Below, in pieces: positions 1 to 5,661 of a DNA stretch of 5,838 nt. The notes under the pieces were generated by a model, which searched no databases, was not told where the DNA came from, and worked only from the letters and a program-made list of their open reading frames with translations. Within the stretch, counting starts at the first letter, position 1; the number at the start of each line of letters is the position of its first letter. The stretch lies in the NCBI GenBank assembly GCA_030591195.1, contig JAUVBO010000230.1:1-5838 (forward strand). The letters are read 5' to 3'. Source of the DNA: Pseudomonadota bacterium. Its GTDB lineage: Bacteria; Myxococcota; Polyangia; GCA-2747355; JACKDQ01. The position numbers and the translations under genes are program-made.

Positions 1-208
1 CGAGACCTTCGTCAACGTCAGCGCCGCCAACGCTGCGGCGCTGGCCAAGATGGCGACCCTCCAGGCCGACTTCGACGTCGCCCAGTGTGGCGACATCCCG
101 TGGGCCTGCATGACGATGACCTGCCGCGACATCACCTGGGCCGGCGGCTGGGGCTACTGCGACCAGGACGGCAGCGCCGACCTCAGCTCGGGCCGGTGTA
201 GCCCGTAG
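1..208 (+). CDS. C-terminal part of a cysteine-rich, probably exported protein (5' end outside window)
   Basis: An open frame enters from the left edge (first full codon at position 2) and ends with TAG at 206-208, giving the last 68 residues of a protein. Third codon positions are almost all G or C, as in the other genes here, which supports real coding. The first part, about residues 1-28, is alanine-rich and looks helical. The last 40 residues hold five cysteines (visible residues 29, 36, 41, 53 and 66) among several Trp and Gly residues (AGGWGYC, for example). An odd, dense cysteine content of this kind is common in disulfide-bonded secreted proteins or lipoproteins of myxobacteria, but the signal sequence that would prove export is outside the window. 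I do not recognise the family. It is convergent with the minus-strand operon, and only 97 bp separate the two stop codons. Confidence 0.7.
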   Translation, partial: ETFVNVSAANAAALAKMATLQADFDVAQCGDIPWACMTMTCRDITWAGGWGYCDQDGSADLSSGRCSP

Positions 209-211
209 GAC

Positions 212-228
212 CGCGACCTGGCGTCGCG
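212..228 (+). terminator. Short GC hairpin just after the stop codon, possible weak terminator
   Basis: CGCGAC (212-217) and GTCGCG (223-228) form a perfect 6-bp stem with a 5-nt loop, starting 3 nt after the TAG at 206-208. There is no T tract on either strand, so it is not a canonical Rho-independent terminator. Its place between convergent genes suggests it ends or stabilises the transcript of the left-hand gene. This is inference from position and pairing only. Confidence 0.3.
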
Positions 229-305
229 TTCGACCACCGCCCGGTCAGGGACTCACTCGGACGCATCGAGCTGCTCGGCCTTGCTGCTCGCGCTGCTGGC
301 CCGGG

Positions 306-770
306 TCACCCGCCGCGGTGTCGCTCGTCGACGAGGGAGCTGACCAGCGCGGCCGCCGCCTCGGCCTGGGCCTCGGGGACCTCGATCCGCTGCTCGAAGA
401 GCATCTGGCCGACGCCGAGCAGCGCGGCGTTACGGGTGCCGAGCAGCCGCGCATCGAAGCCGGCCTCGAGCAAGCTCTCGGCGATCATCTGGGCCTGCAT
501 TGGATCGCCCGAGCGGTAGATCACGGCCGCCGGGCTTCGCGTGCCAAGGATTTCCTGCTCGAGGCAGGTGTCGCAGGCGTCGGTGCCGCCGAGGCGCTTG
601 GTTACGCGCTCGGCCGCGGCCCGCTCGTCAGCGCCGGCTCCGTCGGCGACCAGCTCCTCGAGCCAGCTCGACACGGCGTGGTCGGCGCAGACGCCTCGGC
701 CGCACTGAGGGCAGCTGCGATGGGTCTCGGCCCCGCAGAGGTGACACTGTCCATCGTCACGATAGGCCAT
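306..770 (-). CDS. Zinc-finger protein with C-terminal DUF2007 (putative signal-transducing) domain
   Basis: A 154-residue, apparently cytoplasmic protein. The N-terminal third has eight potential zinc ligands: C9xxC12, C20xxC23, C28xxH31 and C66xxC69. They are spaced like a two-zinc ribbon or cross-brace module. Residues 35-60 are a charged Ala/Glu-rich helix between the ligand sets. Residues 82-146 match the DUF2007 pattern: a strand (VIYRSGD), a helix (AQMIAESLLEAGFDARLL), then a strand (RIEVPE) and an Ala-rich helix. DUF2007 is annotated as a putative signal-transducing domain, and its ligand is not established. Translation starts at ATG 770, with GAGG at 780-783 overlapping the previous gene's stop codon, 9 nt upstream. 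It is the last gene of the four-gene minus-strand operon, 11 nt after the HAMP gene. The exact C-terminus is uncertain, because the next frame (253-309) continues with coding-like codons, so a single-base frameshift near 309 would lengthen the protein by about 18 residues. The family call is fairly sure; the role is unknown. Confidence 0.85.
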   Translation of the reverse strand: MAYRDDGQCHLCGAETHRSCPQCGRGVCADHAVSSWLEELVADGAGADERAAAERVTKRLGGTDACDTCLEQEILGTRSPAAVIYRSGDPMQAQMIAESLLEAGFDARLLGTRNAALLGVGQMLFEQRIEVPEAQAEAAAALVSSLVDERHRGG

Positions 771-781
771 CGTCGTGCGCC

Positions 782-1414
782 TCAGCCGGTCCGCGGCTCA
801 CGGAACAGGCGCATCGTGTTCTTGCTCGCCCCGCGCAGGCTTTCGCCCTTCTGCTGGAGGCGTTCCTGCAGCACCGGGAGCATCGTCTTGAGGTCGCTTT
901 CGCTCTCGATGGCGGCGATCGTCGCGCTGAGCAGCAGCATGTCGTTCTCGGTCCGGCTGCGCAGGGCGCAGTGCATCGCGTCGAAGGCCTCGAAGAAGTC
1001 CTGGAGCTGGTCGCCCTTGCGCAGCCCCCATAGCGCATAGAGCCGGTCGTTCTCGATGTCGGCCATGTGACGCTTGATCTTGAAGATCGGCCCGGCGAAC
1101 CTGTGGGTCATCACGATCCCGTAGGCCGCGATCAGCACCGCGAGCGCCGCGCCGAAGCCGATCAGCACCATCAGGCGGGTTACGTCCTCGGAGGCCAGCT
1201 CGGCGGCGAGTTGGTTGGCCGCGTCGTTGCCGAGGACCGAGATCGCGCTGACCTTGATCACCCCCGAGGCCTTGCGGATCTCGGCGTACCAGATGTAGCC
1301 GAGCACCGCGGTCAACAGGCTGGTCAGCGTGACCATGATCAGCGTGATCTTCAGCTGGACCTTCGGGTTGAGCAGGTAGTTGCGGATCCGGCGGCGGTGT
1401 CTAACGTCACTCAT
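782..1414 (-). CDS. Two-TM HAMP-domain membrane protein without an output domain
   Basis: A 210-residue inner-membrane protein. A basic N-terminus (RHRRRIRNYLLNPK) precedes TM1 (about residues 20-43). A short extracytoplasmic loop of about 35 residues (44-78) follows, then TM2 (about 79-102). The next stretch (103-155) reads as a HAMP linker: it begins with HRFAGPIFKIKR, has the usual conserved Pro, and continues through two amphipathic helices. The tail (155-200) is a probable coiled coil. No histidine kinase, MCP signalling hairpin, GGDEF or cyclase domain follows, so this resembles a HAMP-only adaptor. The sensor loop is too small for a PAS/Cache fold. I chose ATG 1414 over upstream starts because those lie inside the HEAT gene and lack sense in this frame. 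Here TGATG overlaps the previous stop by one base, and AGGA lies 9 nt upstream, so translational coupling is likely. The fold call is good; the signal and partner are unknown. Confidence 0.82.
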   Translation of the reverse strand: MSDVRHRRRIRNYLLNPKVQLKITLIMVTLTSLLTAVLGYIWYAEIRKASGVIKVSAISVLGNDAANQLAAELASEDVTRLMVLIGFGAALAVLIAAYGIVMTHRFAGPIFKIKRHMADIENDRLYALWGLRKGDQLQDFFEAFDAMHCALRSRTENDMLLLSATIAAIESESDLKTMLPVLQERLQQKGESLRGASKNTMRLFREPRTG

Positions 1415-2484
1415 CAGGTCCCATCCTGGTTCTTGATCCCACAGGCGAAGCGGTAGACGAGCTTTGCGTGGCCCGAGGCTGGTTGCTCGCGCGGCAGCGT
1501 CAGCCGCCGGAGGTTTGCGACGAAGCGCTCGGCGAAGGCCGCTGGCAGCTCGGCCCGGGCGGCGAGGCCGGCCGAGACCACGGCGCCGCGGTGGCTGATG
1601 TAGAGGCTGACCTGCAGTCCCGACGGCGCCGCGCTGACCCCGGTTCCCTCGAGCAGCGCGCCGCACTGCTGCCTCAGTTGTTCCGCTATCGGCGACTGGC
1701 CGGCGGCGATGGTCGTGACCGGGTCGGAGCCGCCGAAGGACAAGGGGATCGTGAACTCAGCCTCGCCTCCCCGGGGCTTGGCGAAGCGGGCGCTCTGCAG
1801 TGCGCCGGTGACGCAGCGCTCGGTCTCGAGCGAGCCGAGGTCGCCCCGCTCGAGCCTGATCCACTTGACCGTGCCCTCGACGGCGACGCGAAGCCGCAGC
1901 AGGAGCTTGCCGCCGAGGTAGGGCTCGGCGGCGAACCGGCTGGCGAAGCAGGCTTGGGCCCGGGGCATCACCGCCTTGACCCCTGCCTGCACCTCGCTGC
2001 GGGCGAGGGTGCCGTGGGTGCCCTTGACCTGCATCTGCAGCAGCACTTTGGTGGACGGCGCGCTCGCGGGCCGGGGAGCGGGGGCCGCGGAGATCGCGAG
2101 CAAGGTATTCAGCGAGCGCCGGGCCTGCTGGCGGATGAACCGGTGCTTGGCGCGCTTGATCAGCGCCTCGAGCGCCGAGATCGCCCGTCGGTCTGCGAGC
2201 TGGCCGAGCACGCTGGCCGCGGTGCCGCGCACCGTCAGGTGCTCGTCCTCCAGCGCATCGATCAGCGCTGGCACCGCGCGCTTGTCGCCGACTCGCCCCA
2301 GGCCGATCACCGCCGCCAGCCGCTGCTTGTAGTCGTCGGCCTCCTCGAGCACCGCGACCAGCGGCTCGATCGGCGGCTTGGCCACCGCCAACCCAGCGGT
2401 CGCACCGAGCGCCAGCCACAGCATCGGCAGCGACCACACCTGCGCCAGCAGACGGTGTGGGGGTGCGGCTGTCACCTGGCCCAT
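1414..2484 (-). CDS. Exported HEAT-repeat protein with AgmX/PglI (TonB-C-like) C-terminal domain
   Basis: A 356-residue protein with a probable Sec signal peptide: hydrophobic core at about residues 18-35, with AVA before the likely cleavage site at 35/36. Residues 38-130 form about three HEAT repeats, recognisable from VIGLGRVGDKRAVPALIDAL and then TAASVLGQLADRRAISAL. A Pro/Ala/Ser linker (131-145) leads to a beta domain (about 156-250) with GGKLLLRLRVAVEGTV, a conserved cysteine pair (C179, C224) and an ending EFTIPLSF. This matches the AgmX/PglI C-terminal or TonB-C-like module seen in myxobacterial envelope proteins. Residues 265-348 look like a second, diverged copy (VSLYISHRGAVVSAG, C274, C348). 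HEAT repeats are protein-binding scaffolds, so the likely role is a periplasmic assembly or interaction factor (inference). It lies 17 nt after the OPT gene, and its TGA overlaps the HAMP start. The start ATG has GGGGAAGGA just upstream, but the spacing is short (about 3-4 nt). Confidence 0.85.
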   Translation of the reverse strand: MGQVTAAPPHRLLAQVWSLPMLWLALGATAGLAVAKPPIEPLVAVLEEADDYKQRLAAVIGLGRVGDKRAVPALIDALEDEHLTVRGTAASVLGQLADRRAISALEALIKRAKHRFIRQQARRSLNTLLAISAAPAPRPASAPSTKVLLQMQVKGTHGTLARSEVQAGVKAVMPRAQACFASRFAAEPYLGGKLLLRLRVAVEGTVKWIRLERGDLGSLETERCVTGALQSARFAKPRGGEAEFTIPLSFGGSDPVTTIAAGQSPIAEQLRQQCGALLEGTGVSAAPSGLQVSLYISHRGAVVSAGLAARAELPAAFAERFVANLRRLTLPREQPASGHAKLVYRFACGIKNQDGT

Positions 2485-2501
2485 GATCCTTCCCCGGCTG
2501 C

Positions 2502-4565
2502 CTAGGCCTCGGGTCGGGCGCGCCGAGAGAAGGCGACGATGAAGCTGCAGAGGGCGACGAGGCCGACGATGGCGATCAGCTCACCGGTGGCGCCCTCGAG
2601 GGCGTGATCGGAGAGAATGTGAACCGAGCCCTTGGCCTCGAGGCCGCCGGTGGCGCCCTTGATCACCGCGTTGGCGATGGCGTCGAGCACCCCGAGGATC
2701 GCCCCGCCGGCCATCAGCCCCGATGCGATCAGCACCCCGCGATCGTGGCGCGCCTTGACCGTCGCGTCGTCGTCGCTCGGCCGCCTGCGCCCGACCATCC
2801 ACGAGAGCACGCCGCCGAGCAGCACCGGGGTGTTGAGCTGCATCGGCAGGTACATGCCGAGGGCGAAGGCCAGGGGGGGCACGCCCGACATCCGCAGGAT
2901 CAGCGACAGCAGGGCGCCGAGCCCGAAGAGGTACCACTGCAGCGGCGCCTCGGTGGTGCCGAAGATGCCGACGAGGATCTCCTTCATCGCCGAGGCCTGG
3001 GGCGCGGGGATCGCCGCGGTGCCGAAGCCCTGCCCGGCCGGCGCCTGGGACATGACCCACATCGCCAGGCCGCAGAAGATCGCCGCCACGCCGGTGCCGA
3101 GGAACTTCAGCGCCAGCTGGCGGGCGGGCGTGGCGCCGGTCCAGTGGCCGACCTTGAGGTCCGAGGCCAGCGCGCCCGAGGCGGCCAGCGCGGTGCAGAC
3201 CACGCCGCCGACCATCATCGTCACGAACATCCCCTGGCCGCCCTTGAGCCCGAGTTTGAGCATCACCACGCCGGTGATGATCAGCGTCAGCATCGTCATC
3301 CCCGACACCGGGTTGGTGCCGACGATCGCGATCGCCCGGGCGGAGACCGGCGCGAAGAGGAAGGCGATCACGGTGACCAGCAGGGTGCCGACCAGGGCGT
3401 AGAGGAAGGCGTCCTCGATGCCGATGCCGAAGGAGAAGAAGAGGAAGGCGCAGAGCATGAAGATCGCGATGCCGACCACGGCGACCTTGCCCGAGAGCGA
3501 GCGCTCGATGCGCGCGACCTGGGCCGCGTCGCGGCGGTCCTGGCTCTTCATCCCGGCGATGTTGGCGCCGATCGAACGGATCATCGACGGCATCGACGAC
3601 ATGATGCCGAGGATGCCGGCGCCGGCGATGCCGCCGACGCCGATGATTCGCACGTAGTACTTGAAGACCTCGCCGGGGCCCATCTCGGCGATGAGCTTGG
3701 TGCCCGGGGCGAGCACCACCGGGACGTGCTCACCGACGGCGTGGACCATCGGTACCAGCACGAAATAGGAGAGGAACGAGCCGGCGCAGATGATTGCTGC
3801 GTAGCGTAGCCCGACGATGTAGCCGATGCCGAGGATCGCGCCGTTGTTGAGGATCTGCAGGGTCATGAAGTGGTTCTTCAGCAACCCCCCAAGCCCCACC
3901 GCATGAAAGCGGATGTTCTCGGCCATCAGGTGGAAGCTGGTCACCAGCCCGTCGTAGGCCGCGCCGAGCCCCGCGGAGAGGGCGAGGATCTTCGCCTGGT
4001 CGCCCGCCCGCTCGCCCGAGAGGATGATCTCGGTGGTCGCCGTGCCCTCCGGCCAGGGGAACTTGCCGTGCATCTCGACCATGAAGTGGTAGCGCAGCGG
4101 GATCAGAAACAGCACACCGACGCAGCCGCCGAGGAACGACACCGCGATCACCTGTAGCACCGTCGGCTGGGCCACGCCGCTCGACGGGTCGGCGGCGAGG
4201 ATGTAGAGCGCCGGGATGGTGAACACCGCGCCCGAGACGACGTGGGAGGAGTTGGCGCCGATCGACTGGATGATGACGTTCTCGAGCAGGGTGCTGCGCC
4301 GGGAGAAGAACCGCGACAGCCCGATGGCGAGGATCGAGATCGGGATCGCCGCCTCGATGCCCTGGCCGACCTTGAGCGCCAGGTAGGCGGCGGCCATGGC
4401 GAAGATCGCGCAGAAGACCAGCCCGAGGCCGACCGAGCGAGCGGTGACCTCCGTGACCTGCTCGTCGGGGACCACCGGGACGTATTTCTCGCCGGGCTCG
4501 AGGGGTCGCCGGGCGTTCTCCGGGAGGCCGGCGATCGGATCGGGGCTGGCGTTGCCGTGAGACAC
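2502..4565 (-). CDS. OPT-family oligopeptide transporter
   Basis: A 687-residue polytopic inner-membrane protein with about 15 hydrophobic segments, close to the usual length of bacterial OPT-superfamily proteins. Family signatures are visible: VGQGIEAAIPISILAIGLSR (66-85), FPWPEGTATTEI (169-180), GIGYIVGLRYA (246-256), GTNPVSGMTML (416-426), SDLKVGHWTGATPARQ (468-483), GMYLPMQLNTP (570-580) and ARHDRGVLIASGLMAGGAI (605-623). OPT members import short peptides, glutathione or metal chelates, usually by proton symport. The substrate cannot be read from this sequence. I start it at GTG 4565 because GGAGG (4573-4577) lies 7 nt upstream. The ATG at 4721 would add 52 residues, but those codons are only about two-thirds G/C at the third position, well below the rest of the gene. 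It is the first gene of the operon and divergent from the peroxiredoxin-glutaredoxin gene. The long open frame that continues to 5408 is antisense to that gene and is not real. Confidence 0.92.
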   Translation of the reverse strand: MSHGNASPDPIAGLPENARRPLEPGEKYVPVVPDEQVTEVTARSVGLGLVFCAIFAMAAAYLALKVGQGIEAAIPISILAIGLSRFFSRRSTLLENVIIQSIGANSSHVVSGAVFTIPALYILAADPSSGVAQPTVLQVIAVSFLGGCVGVLFLIPLRYHFMVEMHGKFPWPEGTATTEIILSGERAGDQAKILALSAGLGAAYDGLVTSFHLMAENIRFHAVGLGGLLKNHFMTLQILNNGAILGIGYIVGLRYAAIICAGSFLSYFVLVPMVHAVGEHVPVVLAPGTKLIAEMGPGEVFKYYVRIIGVGGIAGAGILGIMSSMPSMIRSIGANIAGMKSQDRRDAAQVARIERSLSGKVAVVGIAIFMLCAFLFFSFGIGIEDAFLYALVGTLLVTVIAFLFAPVSARAIAIVGTNPVSGMTMLTLIITGVVMLKLGLKGGQGMFVTMMVGGVVCTALAASGALASDLKVGHWTGATPARQLALKFLGTGVAAIFCGLAMWVMSQAPAGQGFGTAAIPAPQASAMKEILVGIFGTTEAPLQWYLFGLGALLSLILRMSGVPPLAFALGMYLPMQLNTPVLLGGVLSWMVGRRRPSDDDATVKARHDRGVLIASGLMAGGAILGVLDAIANAVIKGATGGLEAKGSVHILSDHALEGATGELIAIVGLVALCSFIVAFSRRARPEA

Positions 4566-4570
4566 GAATG

Positions 4571-4583
4571 AACCTCCGAGGTT
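4571..4583. promoter_or_regulatory. Perfect 13-bp palindrome over the OPT Shine-Dalgarno
   Basis: AACCTC-C-GAGGTT is a perfect inverted repeat with one central base. On the minus strand it contains the GGAGG ribosome-binding site of the OPT gene (4573-4577), and it falls close to the start point predicted from the -35/-10 pair at 4591-4620. It could be a repressor operator at the transcription start. It is short for an RNA hairpin, because the 1-nt centre would have to open. The symmetry is seen directly; the function is inferred. Confidence 0.45.
4573..4577 (-). promoter_or_regulatory. Ribosome-binding site that decides the OPT GTG start
   Basis: GGAGG on the minus strand lies 7 nt before GTG 4565. 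It is the strongest Shine-Dalgarno in this region on that strand. Together with the drop in coding bias upstream, it favours the GTG over ATG 4721. Confidence 0.75.
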
Positions 4584-4587
4584 GTGC
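4576..4587. repeat. Direct repeat copy 1 (12 bp) in the divergent regulatory region
   Basis: CCGAGGTTGTGC occurs here and again at 4633-4644 in the same orientation, offset by 57 bp (about 5.4 helical turns). This copy overlaps the palindrome at 4571-4583 and the predicted OPT transcription start. It may be a half of a paired regulator site. Confidence 0.5.
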
Positions 4588-4590
4588 GGG

Positions 4591-4620
4591 AAGCTACCGC
4601 CTCGTTGGGCCGGCTGTCCA
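4591..4620 (-). promoter_or_regulatory. Candidate sigma-70 promoter for the OPT operon
   Basis: On the minus strand TGGACA (4620-4615) matches the -35 consensus at five of six bases. An 18-nt spacer separates it from TAGCTT (4596-4591), which is a weak -10. Transcription would begin near 4584, leaving a leader of about 20 nt before the GTG. The -10 match is poor, so confidence is low. Confidence 0.3.
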
Positions 4621-4632
4621 CTCGAGCTGCGG

Positions 4633-4644
4633 CCGAGGTTGTGC
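4633..4644. repeat. Direct repeat copy 2 (12 bp) in the divergent regulatory region
   Basis: This is the second exact CCGAGGTTGTGC. It ends about 22 bp before the TATAAC element at 4667-4672, next to where a -35 box for the plus-strand gene would sit. That is a position where activators of weak promoters often bind. The flanking bases do not match copy 1. Confidence 0.5.
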
Positions 4645-4666
4645 AGTGGCGGCGGTCCAACCGGGG

Positions 4667-4672
4667 TATAAC
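4667..4672 (+). promoter_or_regulatory. Candidate -10 element for the peroxiredoxin-glutaredoxin gene
   Basis: TATAAC matches the -10 consensus at five of six bases and is conspicuous in a GC-rich region. Transcription would start near 4679, about 58 nt before ATG 4737. No good -35 exists at 16-18 nt. TTGTGC at 4639-4644 is 22 nt away, which is too far for sigma-70 alone. An activator-dependent promoter is one explanation. Confidence 0.35.
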
Positions 4673-4725
4673 CGTCGGGGCCGGGCTCGCGTAGTCCCGT
4701 CCGATAACGGAAGGTCGTCATCCAA

Positions 4726-4731
4726 AGGAGG
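4726..4731 (+). promoter_or_regulatory. Ribosome-binding site that decides the peroxiredoxin start
   Basis: AGGAGG, within AAAGGAGG at 4724-4731, is a near-perfect Shine-Dalgarno. It sits 5 nt before ATG 4737 but only 2 nt before the in-frame GTG 4734, so the ATG is the likely start. Confidence 0.8.
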
Positions 4732-4736
4732 CTGTG

Positions 4737-5459
4737 ATGCCGGTAAACCGTCAAGGTCAGCAGGTCCCCGACGTGGTCTTTCCGATCCGCGTCGGAACCG
4801 AGTGGACCAAGGTCAGCACCGACGATCTGTTCAAGGGCAAGACCGTGATCGTCTTTTCCCTCCCGGGTGCGTTCACGCCCGTTTGCTCGATCGCCCACGC
4901 GCCGCGCTACAACGAGCTGCAGCCGACGTTCGCCAAGCTCGGCGTCGATAGCGTCATCTGCGTCGCGGTCAACGACACCTTCGTCATGAACGCCTGGCAG
5001 GACGACCAGGGCGCGGACAGGTTGATCTTTCTCGCCGACGGCAACGGCGAGTTCACCGACGGCATGGGGATGCTGGTCGACAAGTCGGCCCTCGGCTACG
5101 GCAAGCGCTCGTGGCGCTACTCGATGCTGGTGCGCGACAAGAAGATCGACCAGATGTTCATCGAGCCCGAGGGCGACGGCGACCCCTACGGGGTCTCCGA
5201 CGCCGACACGATGCTCGAGTTCCTCGAGGGCACCCCGCCGCCCGAGGTGGTCCTCTTCAGCCGCCCCAACTGCGGTTTCTGCGCCAAGGCCCGGGTGATG
5301 CTCGAAGAGCGGAGCATCGGCTTCCTCGACGTGCCGGCGACCCCGGGGATGCTCCGGGCGGTGAGCGGGCGCCGGACCTCCCCACAGGTGTTCATCGACG
5401 GCAAGCACATCGGCGGCTCGGACGACCTCGAGAAATACCTCGGCTCAGCTCCGATGTAG
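4737..5459 (+). CDS. Peroxiredoxin-glutaredoxin hybrid (glutathione-dependent Prx5-type peroxidase)
   Basis: A 240-residue cytoplasmic enzyme that fuses a Prx5-type peroxiredoxin (about residues 1-163) to a glutaredoxin (about 168-236). Hybrids of this kind reduce H2O2 and organic peroxides with electrons from glutathione. The peroxidase site PGAFTPVCS (43-51) gives peroxidatic Cys50 with Thr47. The conserved arginine is probably Arg127 in SWRYSMLV, and Cys75 lies in VICVAVND. The glutaredoxin domain has VVLFSRPNCGFC (171-182) with a C179-G-F-C182 active site, the cis-Pro region TSPQVFIDG (214-222) and the glutathione-binding IGGSDD (225-230). The usual motifs are CPFC/CPYC and TVPQ, so the CGFC and TSPQ forms are slight variants. 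The stretch between the CxxC helix and TSPQ looks a few residues shorter than in typical hybrids. The length fits the family. The start is ATG 4737, set by AGGAGG. It is divergent from the OPT operon and probably monocistronic. Confidence 0.93.
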   Translation: MPVNRQGQQVPDVVFPIRVGTEWTKVSTDDLFKGKTVIVFSLPGAFTPVCSIAHAPRYNELQPTFAKLGVDSVICVAVNDTFVMNAWQDDQGADRLIFLADGNGEFTDGMGMLVDKSALGYGKRSWRYSMLVRDKKIDQMFIEPEGDGDPYGVSDADTMLEFLEGTPPPEVVLFSRPNCGFCAKARVMLEERSIGFLDVPATPGMLRAVSGRRTSPQVFIDGKHIGGSDDLEKYLGSAPM

Positions 5460-5608
5460 GATCGACCGCCCGGTGACACCAAAGGTCCTCCAGGGACACG
5501 CGCCGAGGACGGACAGCGACTGCCCGCGGTGAGCCTTCGGTCGCTTCTCCTTGCGGGCGACGAAGAAGACGTCGTCAGGGCTCCGTCCGGATATTGACCG
5601 ATCGGGCG

Positions 5609-5637
5609 TTGCCAGCCGGCCTCGCCTCGCCGACAAT
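5609..5637 (+). promoter_or_regulatory. Candidate sigma-70 promoter for the rightmost gene
   Basis: TTGCCA (5609-5614, five of six -35 bases) and GACAAT (5632-5637, four of six -10 bases) are separated by exactly 17 nt. Transcription would start near 5644, about 24 nt before GTG 5668. This is the best-spaced promoter in the window and suggests the last gene is transcribed independently of the peroxiredoxin. Confidence 0.45.
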
Positions 5638-5656
5638 GGGGCCCTGTCCTGTCATG

Positions 5657-5661
5657 GGAGG
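5657..5661 (+). promoter_or_regulatory. Ribosome-binding site that decides the GTG start at 5668
   Basis: GGAGG lies 6 nt before GTG 5668. The nearby ATG at 5654 overlaps this site and opens a different frame with poor codon bias, so the GTG is preferred. Confidence 0.65.

Noticed and set aside
318..1040. Long plus-strand frame opposite the DUF2007 and HAMP genes
   Set aside because: It has no recognisable domain, overlaps two genes with clear motifs and lacks a convincing ribosome-binding site. It is a mirror of their codon bias.
1415..1666. N-terminal extension of the HAMP protein to 1666
   Set aside because: It is Arg/Pro-rich, lies wholly inside the HEAT gene in another frame, and has no family features. 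The TGATG overlap gives a natural start at 1414.
2604..3809. 401-residue plus-strand frame within the OPT gene
   Set aside because: Its product is a low-complexity mix of His, Asp, Arg, Glu and Gly, typical of the antisense of a hydrophobic membrane protein.
4566..5408. Upstream part of a 968-residue minus-strand frame continuous with the OPT gene
   Set aside because: It is antisense to the well-conserved peroxiredoxin-glutaredoxin gene and shows no membrane or domain sense. GC-rich DNA often leaves such frames open. The true OPT start is GTG 4565.
5485..5558. Rho-independent terminator after the peroxiredoxin gene
   Set aside because: The two inverted repeats have 6-bp stems with loops of 14 and 25 nt and no T tract, so they are within what GC-rich DNA gives by chance.
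5445..5636. Possible 63-residue minus-strand gene between the peroxiredoxin and the last gene
   Set aside because: It needs a TTG start with no Shine-Dalgarno, has no coding bias and overlaps the candidate promoter of the rightmost gene.
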